This document shows positions 8,564 through 18,077 of a stretch of DNA of 47,266 nucleotides, piece by piece. A program made the position numbers and the translations under genes. The notes beneath the pieces are model-generated. The model saw only the letters and a list, made by a program, of their open reading frames with translations. It did no database searches and was not told where the DNA came from. The number at the start of each line of letters is the position of its first letter. The stretch's first letter is position 1. Source of the stretch: Arthrobacter alkaliphilus (GTDB lineage Bacteria; Actinomycetota; Actinomycetes; Actinomycetales; Micrococcaceae); contig NZ_JAKEEC010000032.1 in NCBI RefSeq assembly GCF_021483235.1, positions 1 to 47,266 on the forward strand. Direction: 5' to 3'.

Positions 8564-8716
8564 ATGACCGCTGAAGTCGAATCCGATACCGCCTTCGTCC
8601 CGGCCGTCCAACTCGACGGGCAACTGAGCATCAATGACGTCCTGCTCGAGTTGGGGTGGGAACCAGTGGTGTACCCGTCTGCCAACGCTGACGCCGGAGA
8701 TTTCCGGATTTTCTAG
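8564..8716 (+). CDS. small hypothetical protein (50 aa), possibly leaderless
   Basis: ATG at 8564 to TAG at 8714-8716 encodes an acidic 50-residue protein beginning MTAEVESDTAF and ending DAGDFRIF. It has no membrane segment or known motif. Codon third positions are strongly G/C-rich, as in real genes here. There is no ribosome binding site, but TAAGAT at 8552-8557 could be a -10 element six bases before the ATG, the spacing expected for a leaderless transcript, common in Actinobacteria. It lies between the amidotransferase gene and a convergent membrane gene. I do not recognise the family. Confidence 0.5.
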   Translation: MTAEVESDTAFVPAVQLDGQLSINDVLLELGWEPVVYPSANADAGDFRIF

Positions 8717-8774
8717 CCCGACGCCGGACGCCTGATGCCGGGCAGCCGAAGCGTTCGTCCTGAAGGACCAGCGC

Positions 8775-9245
8775 CTAGGGCCTCGGCCCCCGGCGGCCGT
8801 CCTCGCCACCTCGGTCCTCGTCCCTGGCCCGGCGGTTGCCGTCGTTGTCCCGCTCCCGCCAGGTTTCGCCGTCGTGCCTGTCCCGGCGGTCCCCCGCGCC
8901 GTCCGGTTCCGAACGCCTGCCCGCATCGGGGTCCAGCTCTTCTGCCCGGCGAAGCCTGTTTTGCGATGCTTCGTTGGCGCGCTCGGCGGCGTTCTGCTTG
9001 TCGATTGCCTCGCGGTGCAGGCGTTCCGCCTCTTTCTCCGCCCGGGCTGCGTCGGCGGCCGCCCGGGCGGCCTCGGCGTTGCGCTCATGGGCTCCGATAG
9101 CGTCGGCCTGGGCTTTCTCGCGGAGGTCCGCAGCCCGCTTGCGGTTGGCGGCGATCTTCGCACGGCGCCCATAAACGACGACGGCGACGATCACCGCGAT
9201 GACCACAATCGCCACCACGATCCAAATCCACAGTTGACCGTCCAT
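8775..9245 (-). CDS. membrane-anchored coiled-coil protein, hypothetical
   Basis: Protein of 156 aa. One N-terminal membrane helix (about 5-25: WIWIVVAIVVIAVIVAVVV) is followed by a long Ala/Glu/Arg-rich heptad-like segment (about 28-105) predicted to be a coiled coil, then a disordered tail rich in Arg, Asp and Gly. Orientation would leave the coiled coil in the cytoplasm. The start is ATG at 9245 with GAGGAG upstream. Similar small proteins are common in Arthrobacter and unassigned. It converges with the small gene at 8564 and lies beside a metal transporter gene on the same strand. Confidence 0.75.
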   Translation of the reverse strand: MDGQLWIWIVVAIVVIAVIVAVVVYGRRAKIAANRKRAADLREKAQADAIGAHERNAEAARAAADAARAEKEAERLHREAIDKQNAAERANEASQNRLRRAEELDPDAGRRSEPDGAGDRRDRHDGETWRERDNDGNRRARDEDRGGEDGRRGPRP

Positions 9246-9382
9246 TGCAGCTCTCCTCGAAAAGTTAATGTGCTTCCGCCGCGCGGATGCTGGTCCCTCG
9301 AGTCAATAGCCTTCAGTGAAGCAAGGCAAGTAGCTTGCACTCGTTTTCGCGCCGGCGGCGCCGGTGCGATGACGGAGTTGCG

Positions 9383-10363
9383 CTACTCCACGCCCGGTGA
9401 CGGCGACCGAATGCCATAGGACAACGAGGGTTCGTCGGGAGTAGCGAGGGTAAGCACAGCTTCCTCGACGGTCTCTTCGCCTTCCAGTTCCCGCTCGACG
9501 CGACGCAGTGCAATCGCTACATCATGCTCCCGAAGGTCGCCCGTAATATCGACCGCCGCCACCAGGTACAGCTTGCGCGGACCGACAAATTCCAGGTGCA
9601 GATAGGTCAGGCGCTCGATCTCCCGGTGTTCCAAGACCAGCATCGCCATCGACTTCTCGAGGTCCGGAGTAACGCCCTGACCGACGAGGAAGCGACGATT
9701 GCGGTCGATCAGCACCACCGCGATCACACCGAGAAGGATCCCTACGAAAATGGATCCCAAGGCGTCGGGAAGCGGCGATCCTGTGAGCTGATGGAGGAAG
9801 ATGCCCAGGAAGGCAATGACCAGGCCGATCAACGCTGCACTGTCTTCCGCGAAGACAGCACGCATGGTGGGATCTGAACTCTTGAGCACTTGCTCCAAGG
9901 TACGGCGTTCGAGTTCCCGCGCGGACTGACGCGCCTGCCGGAACGCCTGGACAAACGAACCCCCTTCGAGGACGAACGAAATAGCCAACACAACGTAGGC
10001 AACCGCGAAATCCCCGGCAGGCTCGGGCGCGAAAAACTGTTGGATGCCGTGCATCACCGAAACCACGGCGCCGGCTGTGAACAGGCCAAAGGCGGCGAAC
10101 ATGGACCACACGTATGCTTCCCTGCCGTAACCCATCGGATGGGCCTCGTCCCGTTCCTTCGCGGATCGCCGCTCCGCAACGAGCAGAAAGACTTGGTTTC
10201 CCGTGTCTGCCCAGGAGTGGGCGGCCTCGGCGATCATCGAAGCGGAGCCGCTCAGCACGGCGGCGACTGTCTTTGCCACGGCAACAAGAAGATTTGCGGC
10301 AAAGGCGAAGACCACGGTCTTAAGGGTTGAAAATGACTCCTTGACCTTCTGGGTTTCAGCCAT
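9383..10363 (-). CDS. cation diffusion facilitator family transporter
   Basis: Inner-membrane metal(II)/proton antiporter of 326 aa with about six helices (1-215) and a C-terminal cytoplasmic ferredoxin-like domain (about 225-310) that normally mediates dimerisation and metal sensing. The first metal half-site is intact (HSWAD in helix 2). In helix 5 the usual H-x3-D is replaced by AEDSAAL, as in a YdbO-like branch, so the transported ion (zinc, iron, manganese) cannot be told. I start at ATG 10363, because the longer version begins with TTG and has no ribosome site. The next minus-strand gene upstream is the DUF72 gene, 36 bases away, so they may be cotranscribed. Confidence 0.88.
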   Translation of the reverse strand: MAETQKVKESFSTLKTVVFAFAANLLVAVAKTVAAVLSGSASMIAEAAHSWADTGNQVFLLVAERRSAKERDEAHPMGYGREAYVWSMFAAFGLFTAGAVVSVMHGIQQFFAPEPAGDFAVAYVVLAISFVLEGGSFVQAFRQARQSARELERRTLEQVLKSSDPTMRAVFAEDSAALIGLVIAFLGIFLHQLTGSPLPDALGSIFVGILLGVIAVVLIDRNRRFLVGQGVTPDLEKSMAMLVLEHREIERLTYLHLEFVGPRKLYLVAAVDITGDLREHDVAIALRRVERELEGEETVEEAVLTLATPDEPSLSYGIRSPSPGVE

Positions 10364-10399
10364 GGAACCTACCGTATCCAACAACCACGGAGTGCACGC

Positions 10400-11131
10400 C
10401 TAGCGGTCGCCGACGAATGACCGGAGGGTGAGGGCGTTGCGGACCGCGTTGCCCTCACCGTCATTGTTGAAATAGGCGAAGACCTCCTTGCCCGCCGCCT
10501 CCCATTCAGCAATTCGGTCCGCCCACCAGCGCAGGTCCTGATCGGAGTATGAACCTCCGTAAAGGTGGTGGTGATCCGGCCCATGCATCCTGATGTAGAC
10601 AAGCGGGGCTGTGGCCCTCAGCACGCAAGGAAGCTGCGCTCCGCTCATGACGCAATAGGCCGTTTGGTGCCGTTCAAGCAGCTCGTAGACTGGCTCCTCA
10701 TGCCAGCTTGGATGGCGGAATTCGACGGCGACCTTAATCCACTCGGGGAGGAGGCCAAGGAAATAGGCCAGCCGCTCGTCGTCGCGCTCCATTCCCGGCG
10801 GCAACTGGACCAACAGCACTCCACGCCTGTCCCCTAGTTCATGCCATGCCGAAGTGATCCTGCTGATCCAGGATTCCGGGGCATACAGGCGCTTTCCGTG
10901 AGTGAGGCCACGGGGTGCTTTGGCGGAAAACACAAACCCTTCAGGCAGCCGGCGCCGCCAACTGGCGAATGACGTATCACGGGGCCACCGGTAGAAACTC
11001 GCGTTGAGTTCGACGGTCTCGAATTGCCGCACGTAGTACCCGAGCCGCTCGCGCGAAGGTGCGCCGGCCGGGTACAACACGTTCTCCCAGTGGTCATAAC
11101 TCCACCCCGACGTGCCTACGTGTATTCCCAT
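10400..11131 (-). CDS. DUF72 (YecE-like) protein
   Basis: Protein of 243 aa with a TIM-barrel DUF72 fold: N-terminal HVGTSGWSYDHW, then NASFYRWP, FSAKAPRGLTHGKRL, LLVQLPPG, VEFRHPSW, and C-terminal VFAYFNNDGEGNAVRNA. The function of the family is unproven; it is widespread and often near stress or DNA-repair genes. The start is ATG at 11131 (MGIHVGTSGW), which matches the usual family start; the upstream extension is unlike the family. A TAAG-type element lies 29 bases upstream, between this gene and the divergent small membrane gene. Confidence 0.87.
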   Translation of the reverse strand: MGIHVGTSGWSYDHWENVLYPAGAPSRERLGYYVRQFETVELNASFYRWPRDTSFASWRRRLPEGFVFSAKAPRGLTHGKRLYAPESWISRITSAWHELGDRRGVLLVQLPPGMERDDERLAYFLGLLPEWIKVAVEFRHPSWHEEPVYELLERHQTAYCVMSGAQLPCVLRATAPLVYIRMHGPDHHHLYGGSYSDQDLRWWADRIAEWEAAGKEVFAYFNNDGEGNAVRNALTLRSFVGDR

Positions 11132-11159
11132 TCGCAGCCTATGGTTCGACGTCGCTAAA

Positions 11160-11174
11160 TAAGTAAGCTGATGA
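11160..11174. promoter_or_regulatory. TAAGTAAGCTGATGA element between divergent genes
   Basis: Lies midway between the DUF72 start (minus) and the small membrane protein start (plus). It matches the element at 12002 at 12 of 15 positions (TAAGTTTGCTGATGA). Probably a shared promoter or operator; the protein that reads it is unknown. Confidence 0.45.
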
Positions 11175-11207
11175 TATACGGGATTGATGAGAGGTTGGTC
11201 GAAGGCC

Positions 11208-11411
11208 ATGCGCTTCGGGTCGATTTTCGGGCTGATCGTGGTGATCTGGCTTGTCATAGGAGCAATCGCCGCAGGACAGCGAGGCTACTTCAGCGCTGTT
11301 CCCGCGCAGTGTTCCCAGTTCGCAACCATCACCCTGAATATTGTTGCCGGCCCCTTGAACTACATGGGATTGAACCCTGTGGCGGGTTGCGAATTGCCGC
11401 GGCCGTCGTGA
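11208..11411 (+). CDS. small single-helix membrane protein, hypothetical
   Basis: Protein of 67 aa. The N-terminal helix (about 4-24, FGSIFGLIVVIWLVIGAIAAG) is followed by a short external segment with two cysteines (AQCSQF and AGCELP) and a VAGPLNYMGLNP stretch. This pattern is very common in Arthrobacter genomes and unassigned. The start ATG 11208 follows GAAGG closely; an in-frame upstream ATG at 11184 would add eight residues. Its TGA overlaps the GTG of the next gene (GTGA), so the two are translationally coupled. Confidence 0.72.
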   Translation: MRFGSIFGLIVVIWLVIGAIAAGQRGYFSAVPAQCSQFATITLNIVAGPLNYMGLNPVAGCELPRPS

Positions 11412-11977
11412 GCGGACCGGAAGATCCCCTGCCACCGGGGGCGGCTACCGACAGCAGGCATGAGTCCGAGGACCAACGGATGGACCGTAACTGGAACGAA
11501 CTGCTCCAGGAAATACGCGTCCTGCAAACGGGCGTGCAAATAATCGGCGGTTTCCTTCTGACCCTTCCGTTCCAGCAGCGCTTTGGCACGCTCACAGAGA
11601 TGCAAAGGTGGTGGTTCCTCCTGCTGGTCGTCCTGGCGACCATGACCACTGGCCTGATGCTGGTTCCCGTCAGCCTGCACCGGAGGCTCTTCCAGCACCA
11701 CGTCAAGTACCGGCTGGTTGCTGCAGGCGACATCATCGTCAAGGCCGTCGTGGCGTGCGTGTCCCTGCTGATCGCAGGATGCGCCGGATTGATCTTCAGC
11801 GTTGCCGTGGCCCCCGAGGCCGGCCTCACCGCCGGAGGCAGCATCCTTGCCGCCCTCGTGGTGCTCGTGCTGCTGTACCCCCTGCTTTCCTGGTCCCCCC
11901 GCCGCCGTCGCCTAAGGCCAAAAACGGGACCGGGCACACCCCCTGAAAACCAGCAGCAGGACCGAAATTCGCCCTAG
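11408..11977 (+). CDS. DUF6328 family membrane protein
   Basis: Protein of 189 aa. A charged N-terminal part with RNWNELLQEIRVLQTGVQI leads into about four membrane helices (GGFLLTLPFQQRF; WFLLLVVLATMTTGLMLV; IIVKAVVACVSLLIAG; ILAALVVLVLLYPLL) and ends in a basic tail. The NELLQE-R-x-QTGVQ block is the hallmark of DUF6328, which has no known function. The start GTG at 11408 overlaps the stop of the preceding small membrane gene by four bases; no separate ribosome site is seen, so translation is probably coupled. Confidence 0.78.
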   Translation: MSGPEDPLPPGAATDSRHESEDQRMDRNWNELLQEIRVLQTGVQIIGGFLLTLPFQQRFGTLTEMQRWWFLLLVVLATMTTGLMLVPVSLHRRLFQHHVKYRLVAAGDIIVKAVVACVSLLIAGCAGLIFSVAVAPEAGLTAGGSILAALVVLVLLYPLLSWSPRRRRLRPKTGPGTPPENQQQDRNSP

Positions 11978-12001
11978 TCTAGGCCCTCCGGAGCAATATA
12001 G

Positions 12002-12016
12002 TAAGTTTGCTGATGA
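12002..12016. promoter_or_regulatory. TAAGTTTGCTGATGA element upstream of the SDR gene
   Basis: Preceded by ATATAG and placed 100 bases before the SDR start. Nearly the same as the element at 11160. An AAGGAGG-like stretch at 12066-12072 is not followed by a start codon at useful distance. Confidence 0.42.
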
Positions 12017-12115
12017 ACTTCCTGAAAGCCATGGACAAGAGTCCGCCCGGCCTACTAGTTTCAAGAAGGAGGCAAGCTCACGCAACACGTCACAAGGCCG
12101 ACGAAGAGGGTGATC

Positions 12116-13048
12116 ATGAACCAGCCAGAACCGCAACAACACGAAGCGGAACAAACACCTAGTCCGCAGCCTTATCCGCCCAGGGATCCGCGTGCGGGCT
12201 ATTACTCAGGATCCTTCCCCCAACAAGAGCAAAAGCAGCCGGGACTGACCGCGCCAATGGATCCCGTGCCCGACCATGGCGAACTCTCGTACACCGGCCA
12301 TGGCCGGCTGACGGGCAGGGCAGCCCTCATCACCGGCGGCGACTCCGGGATCGGGGCAGCGGTCGGCATTGCCTTCGCCCGCGAGGGTGCCGACGTGGCT
12401 TTTACCCACCTTCCGGAAGAGTCCGAGGACGCCCGTACTACCTCCGGCTGGATCCAAGAGGCCGGCACCAAGGCCTTGACCTTGCCGGGCGACTGCCGCA
12501 CAGAAGAGTTCTGCCAGCAGGCAGTGGAACGTACCGTCGCCGAATTCGGCCGGCTGGACACCCTGGTCCTGAACGCCGCATACCAAAAGAACCGCGAAGG
12601 ACTCGAGACACTGCCCACCGAGGAGATGGACAGGGTCTTCAAGACGAACCTGTACTCCTTGATGTGGACGGCCCGGGCGGCCATCCCCCACCTCAAGCCG
12701 GGCGCATCCATCATCGTCACTGCCTCTATCCAGGCATTCAACCCCTCGCCCGAGCTCATCGACTACGCCATGACCAAGGCTGCGCAAGTGGCCTTCACCA
12801 AGGCTCTCGCCCAGGAGCTGGGACCCAAGGGCATCAGGGTCAACGCAGTGGCCCCGGGACCCATTTGGACGCCGCTCATACCTGCGACGGAGTGGCCGGA
12901 CAAACTGCCGGACTTCGGGCAAAACACGCCGCTCGGCAGGGCCGGGCAACCGGCGGAGCTGGCTCCGGCCTACGTCCTGCTCGCCTCGGACGAGGGCTCG
13001 TACATCTCTGGAGCTGTTCTCCCGGTCACTGGCGGAAAGGGCCTTTAG
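12116..13048 (+). CDS. SDR family oxidoreductase (stress-type, YghA/YhdF-like)
   Basis: NAD(P)-dependent oxidoreductase of 310 aa. A Pro/Gln-rich N-terminal extension (about 1-60, with the conserved PMDPVPDHGE) precedes the Rossmann fold. Visible: cofactor motif TGGDSGIG, LVLNAAY (NNAG position), catalytic Ser in VTASIQAF and YAMTK (YxxxK), then RVNAVAPGPIWTPL. The extended N-terminus defines the subfamily that includes general-stress proteins of Bacillus and E. coli YghA; the substrate is unknown. The start is ATG 12116 after GAGGG; a GTG six bases upstream is possible. The genes that follow are small stress-type proteins in the same direction. Confidence 0.88.
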   Translation: MNQPEPQQHEAEQTPSPQPYPPRDPRAGYYSGSFPQQEQKQPGLTAPMDPVPDHGELSYTGHGRLTGRAALITGGDSGIGAAVGIAFAREGADVAFTHLPEESEDARTTSGWIQEAGTKALTLPGDCRTEEFCQQAVERTVAEFGRLDTLVLNAAYQKNREGLETLPTEEMDRVFKTNLYSLMWTARAAIPHLKPGASIIVTASIQAFNPSPELIDYAMTKAAQVAFTKALAQELGPKGIRVNAVAPGPIWTPLIPATEWPDKLPDFGQNTPLGRAGQPAELAPAYVLLASDEGSYISGAVLPVTGGKGL

Positions 13049-13131
13049 AAGCCGCCCTCGATTTTCCATTCCCGATTTTCGATTCTCTTTCCATCAAAAA
13101 AGTCAACCAGCACGGAACGGACGGTATTGAC

Positions 13132-13410
13132 ATGGACAAGCAGCACGCAGCCGAGGAAGAGGAAGCCGGAGGCTACGGAACTCCGACGCCGGAACAAGAA
13201 ACGGCAGGACGCGACGCCCAGCAGGCCAATCAGGGGGAATCCGACGGATCAGCCGCAGTGCCGTCGGCAGATGCCGAACTGGATGAGTCGAACGACGACG
13301 GAAACAAGCCAGGGAGCTCTTTCTCGTCCGAACCAAAGGGCGATGCAACAGGCCTTCCTCAGGATCAGTCCCCGAAGGACGACGACGGCGAAACCTTCGA
13401 CGCCGGCTAA
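13132..13410 (+). CDS. acidic disordered hypothetical protein
   Basis: Protein of 92 aa, rich in Glu, Asp, Gln, Gly and Ser, with no hydrophobic core and no cysteine, so probably disordered. The ATG at 13132 has only a weak ACGG stretch upstream. It lies 83 bases after the SDR gene and 56 bases before the SRPBCC gene, all in one direction, and is likely in the same stress-type transcript. I do not recognise a domain. Confidence 0.55.
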   Translation: MDKQHAAEEEEAGGYGTPTPEQETAGRDAQQANQGESDGSAAVPSADAELDESNDDGNKPGSSFSSEPKGDATGLPQDQSPKDDDGETFDAG

Positions 13411-13466
13411 ACCCGCCAAAAGTCCACAAACATCCACAGGAACGAGTGAAAGCAAGGAGCACGAAT

Positions 13467-14174
13467 ATGGCCACCGTTAATCGAACAATCGACGTAGAGG
13501 TTCCCGTGTCCGTTGCCTACAACCAATGGACCCAGTTCGAGTCTTTCCCGGAATTCATGAAGGGCGTCGAATCGGTGGAACAAATCGACGAGACCGCCCT
13601 GCATTTTTCCACCAACGTCGGCGGCGTCAAGCGCGAATTCAACGCCCAAATCCTTGAGCAGGTCCCGGATTCTCTGGTCAGTTGGGTCAGCATCGACGGA
13701 CCGAGGAATGCCGGCACCGTAACCTTCGAACCACTTGGCGCTGACCGTACCCGCGTCAACGTCGAGATCGAATGGGAGCCCGAGACCATCACCGAAAAGG
13801 CCGGCTCGCTGGTGGGTATCGACGATATGCGGGTTTCAGCAGATCTCGACAAGTTCAAGAAATTCATCGAAGAGCGCGGCCACGAGACGGGCGGATGGCG
13901 GGGTTCGGTGGCCGCCGGCGACGTCGAGGACTCCGGCGAAGCAGCCTACCCTGCCGGGGCCGCATCGGAGCTTCCCGCCGTCGATCCTGATATGACGGCC
14001 CCCGCGGCCGCGGAAGCAGCCGACGACGGCGACCCGAACCGCGTCGGCCAGTACACCGAGGGCGACTACGGCACCGAGCGGGTCACGGATCTCCCCACCG
14101 AGCGGATCGAAGGCGACTACACCACGGAAGCCCGACCCGGCACGGAAAAAGGGCCGCGTCCGTCGGACCGCTGA
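13467..14174 (+). CDS. SRPBCC (polyketide cyclase/dehydrase-like) protein with long acidic tail
   Basis: Protein of 235 aa. Residues 1-145 are a START-like SRPBCC ligand-binding fold: IDVEVPVSVAYNQWTQFESFPEFM, VGGVKREFNAQI, and a C-terminal helix DLDKFKKFIEERG. Residues 150-235 are an Ala/Asp/Glu-rich tail with repeated EGDYGTE and EGDYTTE. The ligand is unknown. The start ATG 13467 has AAGGAG upstream. A paralogue lies at 46332-46790 with the same YNQWTQFESFP block and the same ETGGWRG ending, but without the tail. Confidence 0.85.
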   Translation: MATVNRTIDVEVPVSVAYNQWTQFESFPEFMKGVESVEQIDETALHFSTNVGGVKREFNAQILEQVPDSLVSWVSIDGPRNAGTVTFEPLGADRTRVNVEIEWEPETITEKAGSLVGIDDMRVSADLDKFKKFIEERGHETGGWRGSVAAGDVEDSGEAAYPAGAASELPAVDPDMTAPAAAEAADDGDPNRVGQYTEGDYGTERVTDLPTERIEGDYTTEARPGTEKGPRPSDR

Positions 14175-14185
14175 GTCCCGGCGCA

Positions 14186-14224
14186 TTCCGTGGGGTCGGC
14201 CACCAACAGGCCGGCCCCACGGAA
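14186..14224. terminator. strong hairpin after the SRPBCC gene
   Basis: Arms of 16 bp (TTCCGTGGGGTCGGCC and GGCCGGCCCCACGGAA, one G-T pair) around a 7-base loop, starting 12 bases after the stop codon. No T-run follows, so it is either a weak or factor-assisted terminator or an mRNA-end stabiliser. Confidence 0.55.
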
Positions 14225-14261
14225 GCCCCCGAAACATTAATGACGAATCGAGGTGCAACCA

Positions 14262-14537
14262 ATGAGCGAGTTCCCTCCAGACCCCACACGCGACCCTAAC
14301 GTCGACCCCACCCGCGAACCTGGTCCAAGCCCGACGCCGGAGCCGGTGCCGTTGCCGGAACCAGGGCCCACGCCTGTGCCCACCCCGGGTCCGGAACCTC
14401 AGCCCGGGCCCCGCCCGGGAACCCCCGAGCCGGTTCCACTGCCCGAGCCGGGACCTTCTCCCGTTCCGGAGCCGGGTCCGGATCTTCCCTTCCCGCCGTC
14501 GCGGCCCTTGGGAGAACCGCCCCTCACGCTTGAGTGA
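14262..14537 (+). CDS. proline-rich repeat protein, hypothetical
   Basis: Protein of 91 aa with more than 40% proline. It contains two copies of TPEPVPLPEPGP (residues 25-36 and 54-65) within a PxP ladder of Glu, Gly, Thr and Val. No signal peptide or membrane helix is present. Such a sequence should form an extended polyproline rod. ATG 14262 is preceded by GAGGTG eight bases upstream. No function is known. The gene sits between the SRPBCC gene and the small hypothetical gene at 14583. Confidence 0.6.
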   Translation: MSEFPPDPTRDPNVDPTREPGPSPTPEPVPLPEPGPTPVPTPGPEPQPGPRPGTPEPVPLPEPGPSPVPEPGPDLPFPPSRPLGEPPLTLE

Positions 14538-14582
14538 GGTCGCTGCCCACGAATTTTGACGTCCGGGATGGAGGTCCCAACC

Positions 14583-14930
14583 ATGACGGTAAAACTCAAC
14601 AAGAAGGCCTTCGATCATGCGAAAAGCCTGATCAAGGACAACAAGGTGGTTATCGATACCAGGGACGACTGGAGCGAACACGCTCCCTCGACGAAGGACG
14701 AGAGCGCCTTCCTGGACAAGAACGGCAGCGCCGAATATTCGAAATGGTTCCTCGGTGTGGACGATGAGCATCCCGAGGGACAGAAAGGGCGCTACAAGTT
14801 CCCCTATGGAGACTTCAAGAAAATCCATAGATGCGCCGTCATTTCAGGCGAAAGCCGCGCTGGCCAATACGACCATGACGACATTCGCGACGCCTTGGGG
14901 ACGTTGCTCAAACGGTTGGACGAGCACTAA
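14583..14930 (+). CDS. small conserved hypothetical protein (115 aa)
   Basis: Cytoplasmic protein of 115 aa. Notable conserved-looking blocks are NKKAFDHAKSLIKDNK, DDWSEHAPS, YSKWFLGVDDEHPEG, KGRYKFPYGDFKKIHRC and ESRAGQYDHDDI. I recall similar proteins in soil bacteria including Proteobacteria, all unassigned. The start ATG 14583 follows GGAGG at eight bases; a longer frame from 14556 lacks a ribosome site. It ends 17 bases before the transketolase start, so cotranscription is likely. Confidence 0.75.
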   Translation: MTVKLNKKAFDHAKSLIKDNKVVIDTRDDWSEHAPSTKDESAFLDKNGSAEYSKWFLGVDDEHPEGQKGRYKFPYGDFKKIHRCAVISGESRAGQYDHDDIRDALGTLLKRLDEH

Positions 14931-14947
14931 GCAGAGAGGGACCGGGC

Positions 14948-16836
<1,889 letters not shown>

Positions 16837-16838
16837 AG

Positions 16839-17915
16839 TCAGACCCTCGCGGCGCGCGGCGCTGAGACCGAACCCCTCCGGACCAGCCGGGCGGAGAACT
16901 CGGGCCGGTCCGGCGCGGGTTTCCGACCCTCGATCTGCCGGATCAGTGCACTGGCAGCGGCCACGCCCATTTCGTAGACAGGTTGGGCGATGACAGTCAG
17001 CGGTGGGCTGGTCAGGCGGGTCCAGGAAAAGTCGTCATACATCAGGAACGAAACATCGTCCGGGATCGAGAGGCCAAGCTCTTGGATGGCTTCGACGACG
17101 CTGAGCGCTATGAGGCCGTCGGATGCCACAATGGCCGTGACGGGCTCGGGCCTGAGAAGGAGTTCGCGGGTGATGTTCCGGATGGAATCCGCGTCGCCCG
17201 CGTTGAGTCGCACTTGGTCCTCCGGGAGGGTCAGTCCGATGTCCGTGAAGGCCCGTTGCATCCCCTCCAAACGCTCCGAGATCTGCGAAGAATCCAGAAC
17301 CATTCCGGCCCGGTACGCAGAGCCGGCCTTCAGCGTGGAGACAAAAGCGATACGACGGTGGCCGGACTCGAGAAGGTACCGGGTCGACTCGTAGGAAATG
17401 TCGGCCATGCTCACCGCGATCGTCTCCACGTCCAATCGTTCGGCCTTGCGGTCCAGGAGCACGAGGGGCCGTCCTGCTTCGTGCACGTGTTGCAAGTGTT
17501 TTGTTTCAACGGAGGACGCGGGGGCGACGATCAGCCCATCAACGCGCTTGTCCAGCAAGACCTGGACCGCTTCGATTTCCGCGGTGAGTTCTTCATCAGT
17601 GTTAATCAAAATAACGTTGTAGCCGCTCTTCTTGGCGATGTCCGTGATGCCCCGCGTCGCGAGTCCGAAGTGGGGGTTCTCGATGTCGCCGACGACCACC
17701 CCGATCGTGTTGGATTTGCCGGTGTTCATGCTGCGGGCCAGTTCGTTCGGCCGATAGGAAAGTTCCTCCGCCGCGGCTAGGACACGGCTCCGGACATCTT
17801 CGCTGACGGCCCCGTAATTTCCCAAGGCGCGGGCGGCCTGTGCCTTGGACACTTGTGCCGCTTTCGCGACGTCGGCCACGGTAATCTCGCGCCGCCTCGA
17901 ACCATTGCTGCTCAT
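16839..17915 (-). CDS. LacI-family transcriptional repressor
   Basis: Protein of 358 aa. The N-terminal helix-turn-helix (ITVADVAKAAQVSKAQAARAL, about 10-31) and hinge helix (RPNELARSMNTG) are followed by a periplasmic-binding-protein-like sensor domain (NTIGVVVGDIENPHFG ... SFLMYDDFSWT ... LTVIAQPVYEMG). Such regulators bind a small ligand, usually a sugar or sugar derivative, and release palindromic operators with a central CG. The start is ATG 17915 with GGAAGGC ahead. It is divergent from the ABC transporter operon and the gap holds two matching operators, so that operon is the evident target. Its stop is two bases from the transketolase stop (convergent). Confidence 0.92.
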   Translation of the reverse strand: MSSNGSRRREITVADVAKAAQVSKAQAARALGNYGAVSEDVRSRVLAAAEELSYRPNELARSMNTGKSNTIGVVVGDIENPHFGLATRGITDIAKKSGYNVILINTDEELTAEIEAVQVLLDKRVDGLIVAPASSVETKHLQHVHEAGRPLVLLDRKAERLDVETIAVSMADISYESTRYLLESGHRRIAFVSTLKAGSAYRAGMVLDSSQISERLEGMQRAFTDIGLTLPEDQVRLNAGDADSIRNITRELLLRPEPVTAIVASDGLIALSVVEAIQELGLSIPDDVSFLMYDDFSWTRLTSPPLTVIAQPVYEMGVAAASALIRQIEGRKPAPDRPEFSARLVRRGSVSAPRAARV

Positions 17916-17935
17916 GCATGCCTTCCGAACGGGCC

Positions 17936-17964
17936 TTGACGGCCAGTGTGCCTTGGGTTACATT
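17936..17964 (+). promoter_or_regulatory. sigma70-type promoter of the ABC operon (TTGACG-17-TACATT)
   Basis: TTGACG at 17936-17941 and TACATT at 17959-17964 with the ideal 17-bp spacer. Transcription would begin near 17971, just before the two operators, so a bound repressor would block the polymerase. Confidence 0.7.
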
Positions 17965-17979
17965 TTTTGCAACCCCATG

Positions 17980-18018
17980 TGAGTCCGGTCTCAATCCTAG
18001 CCACTGAGACCGGACTCA
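17980..18018. promoter_or_regulatory. paired LacI-type operators
   Basis: TGAGTCCGGTCTCA (17980-17993) and TGAGACCGGACTCA (18005-18018) are exact reverse complements of each other, 11 bases apart, centres 25 bp apart. Each is itself a near-perfect palindrome centred on CCGG, the usual LacI-family layout. They lie just downstream of the predicted start of transcription and next to the lacI-type gene. Confidence 0.75.
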
Positions 18019-18077
18019 ACAAGGGAATTGCACAAGGCTTCAAGGCCGCTTCGCATCTCATGATTGGAAAATTCGCT

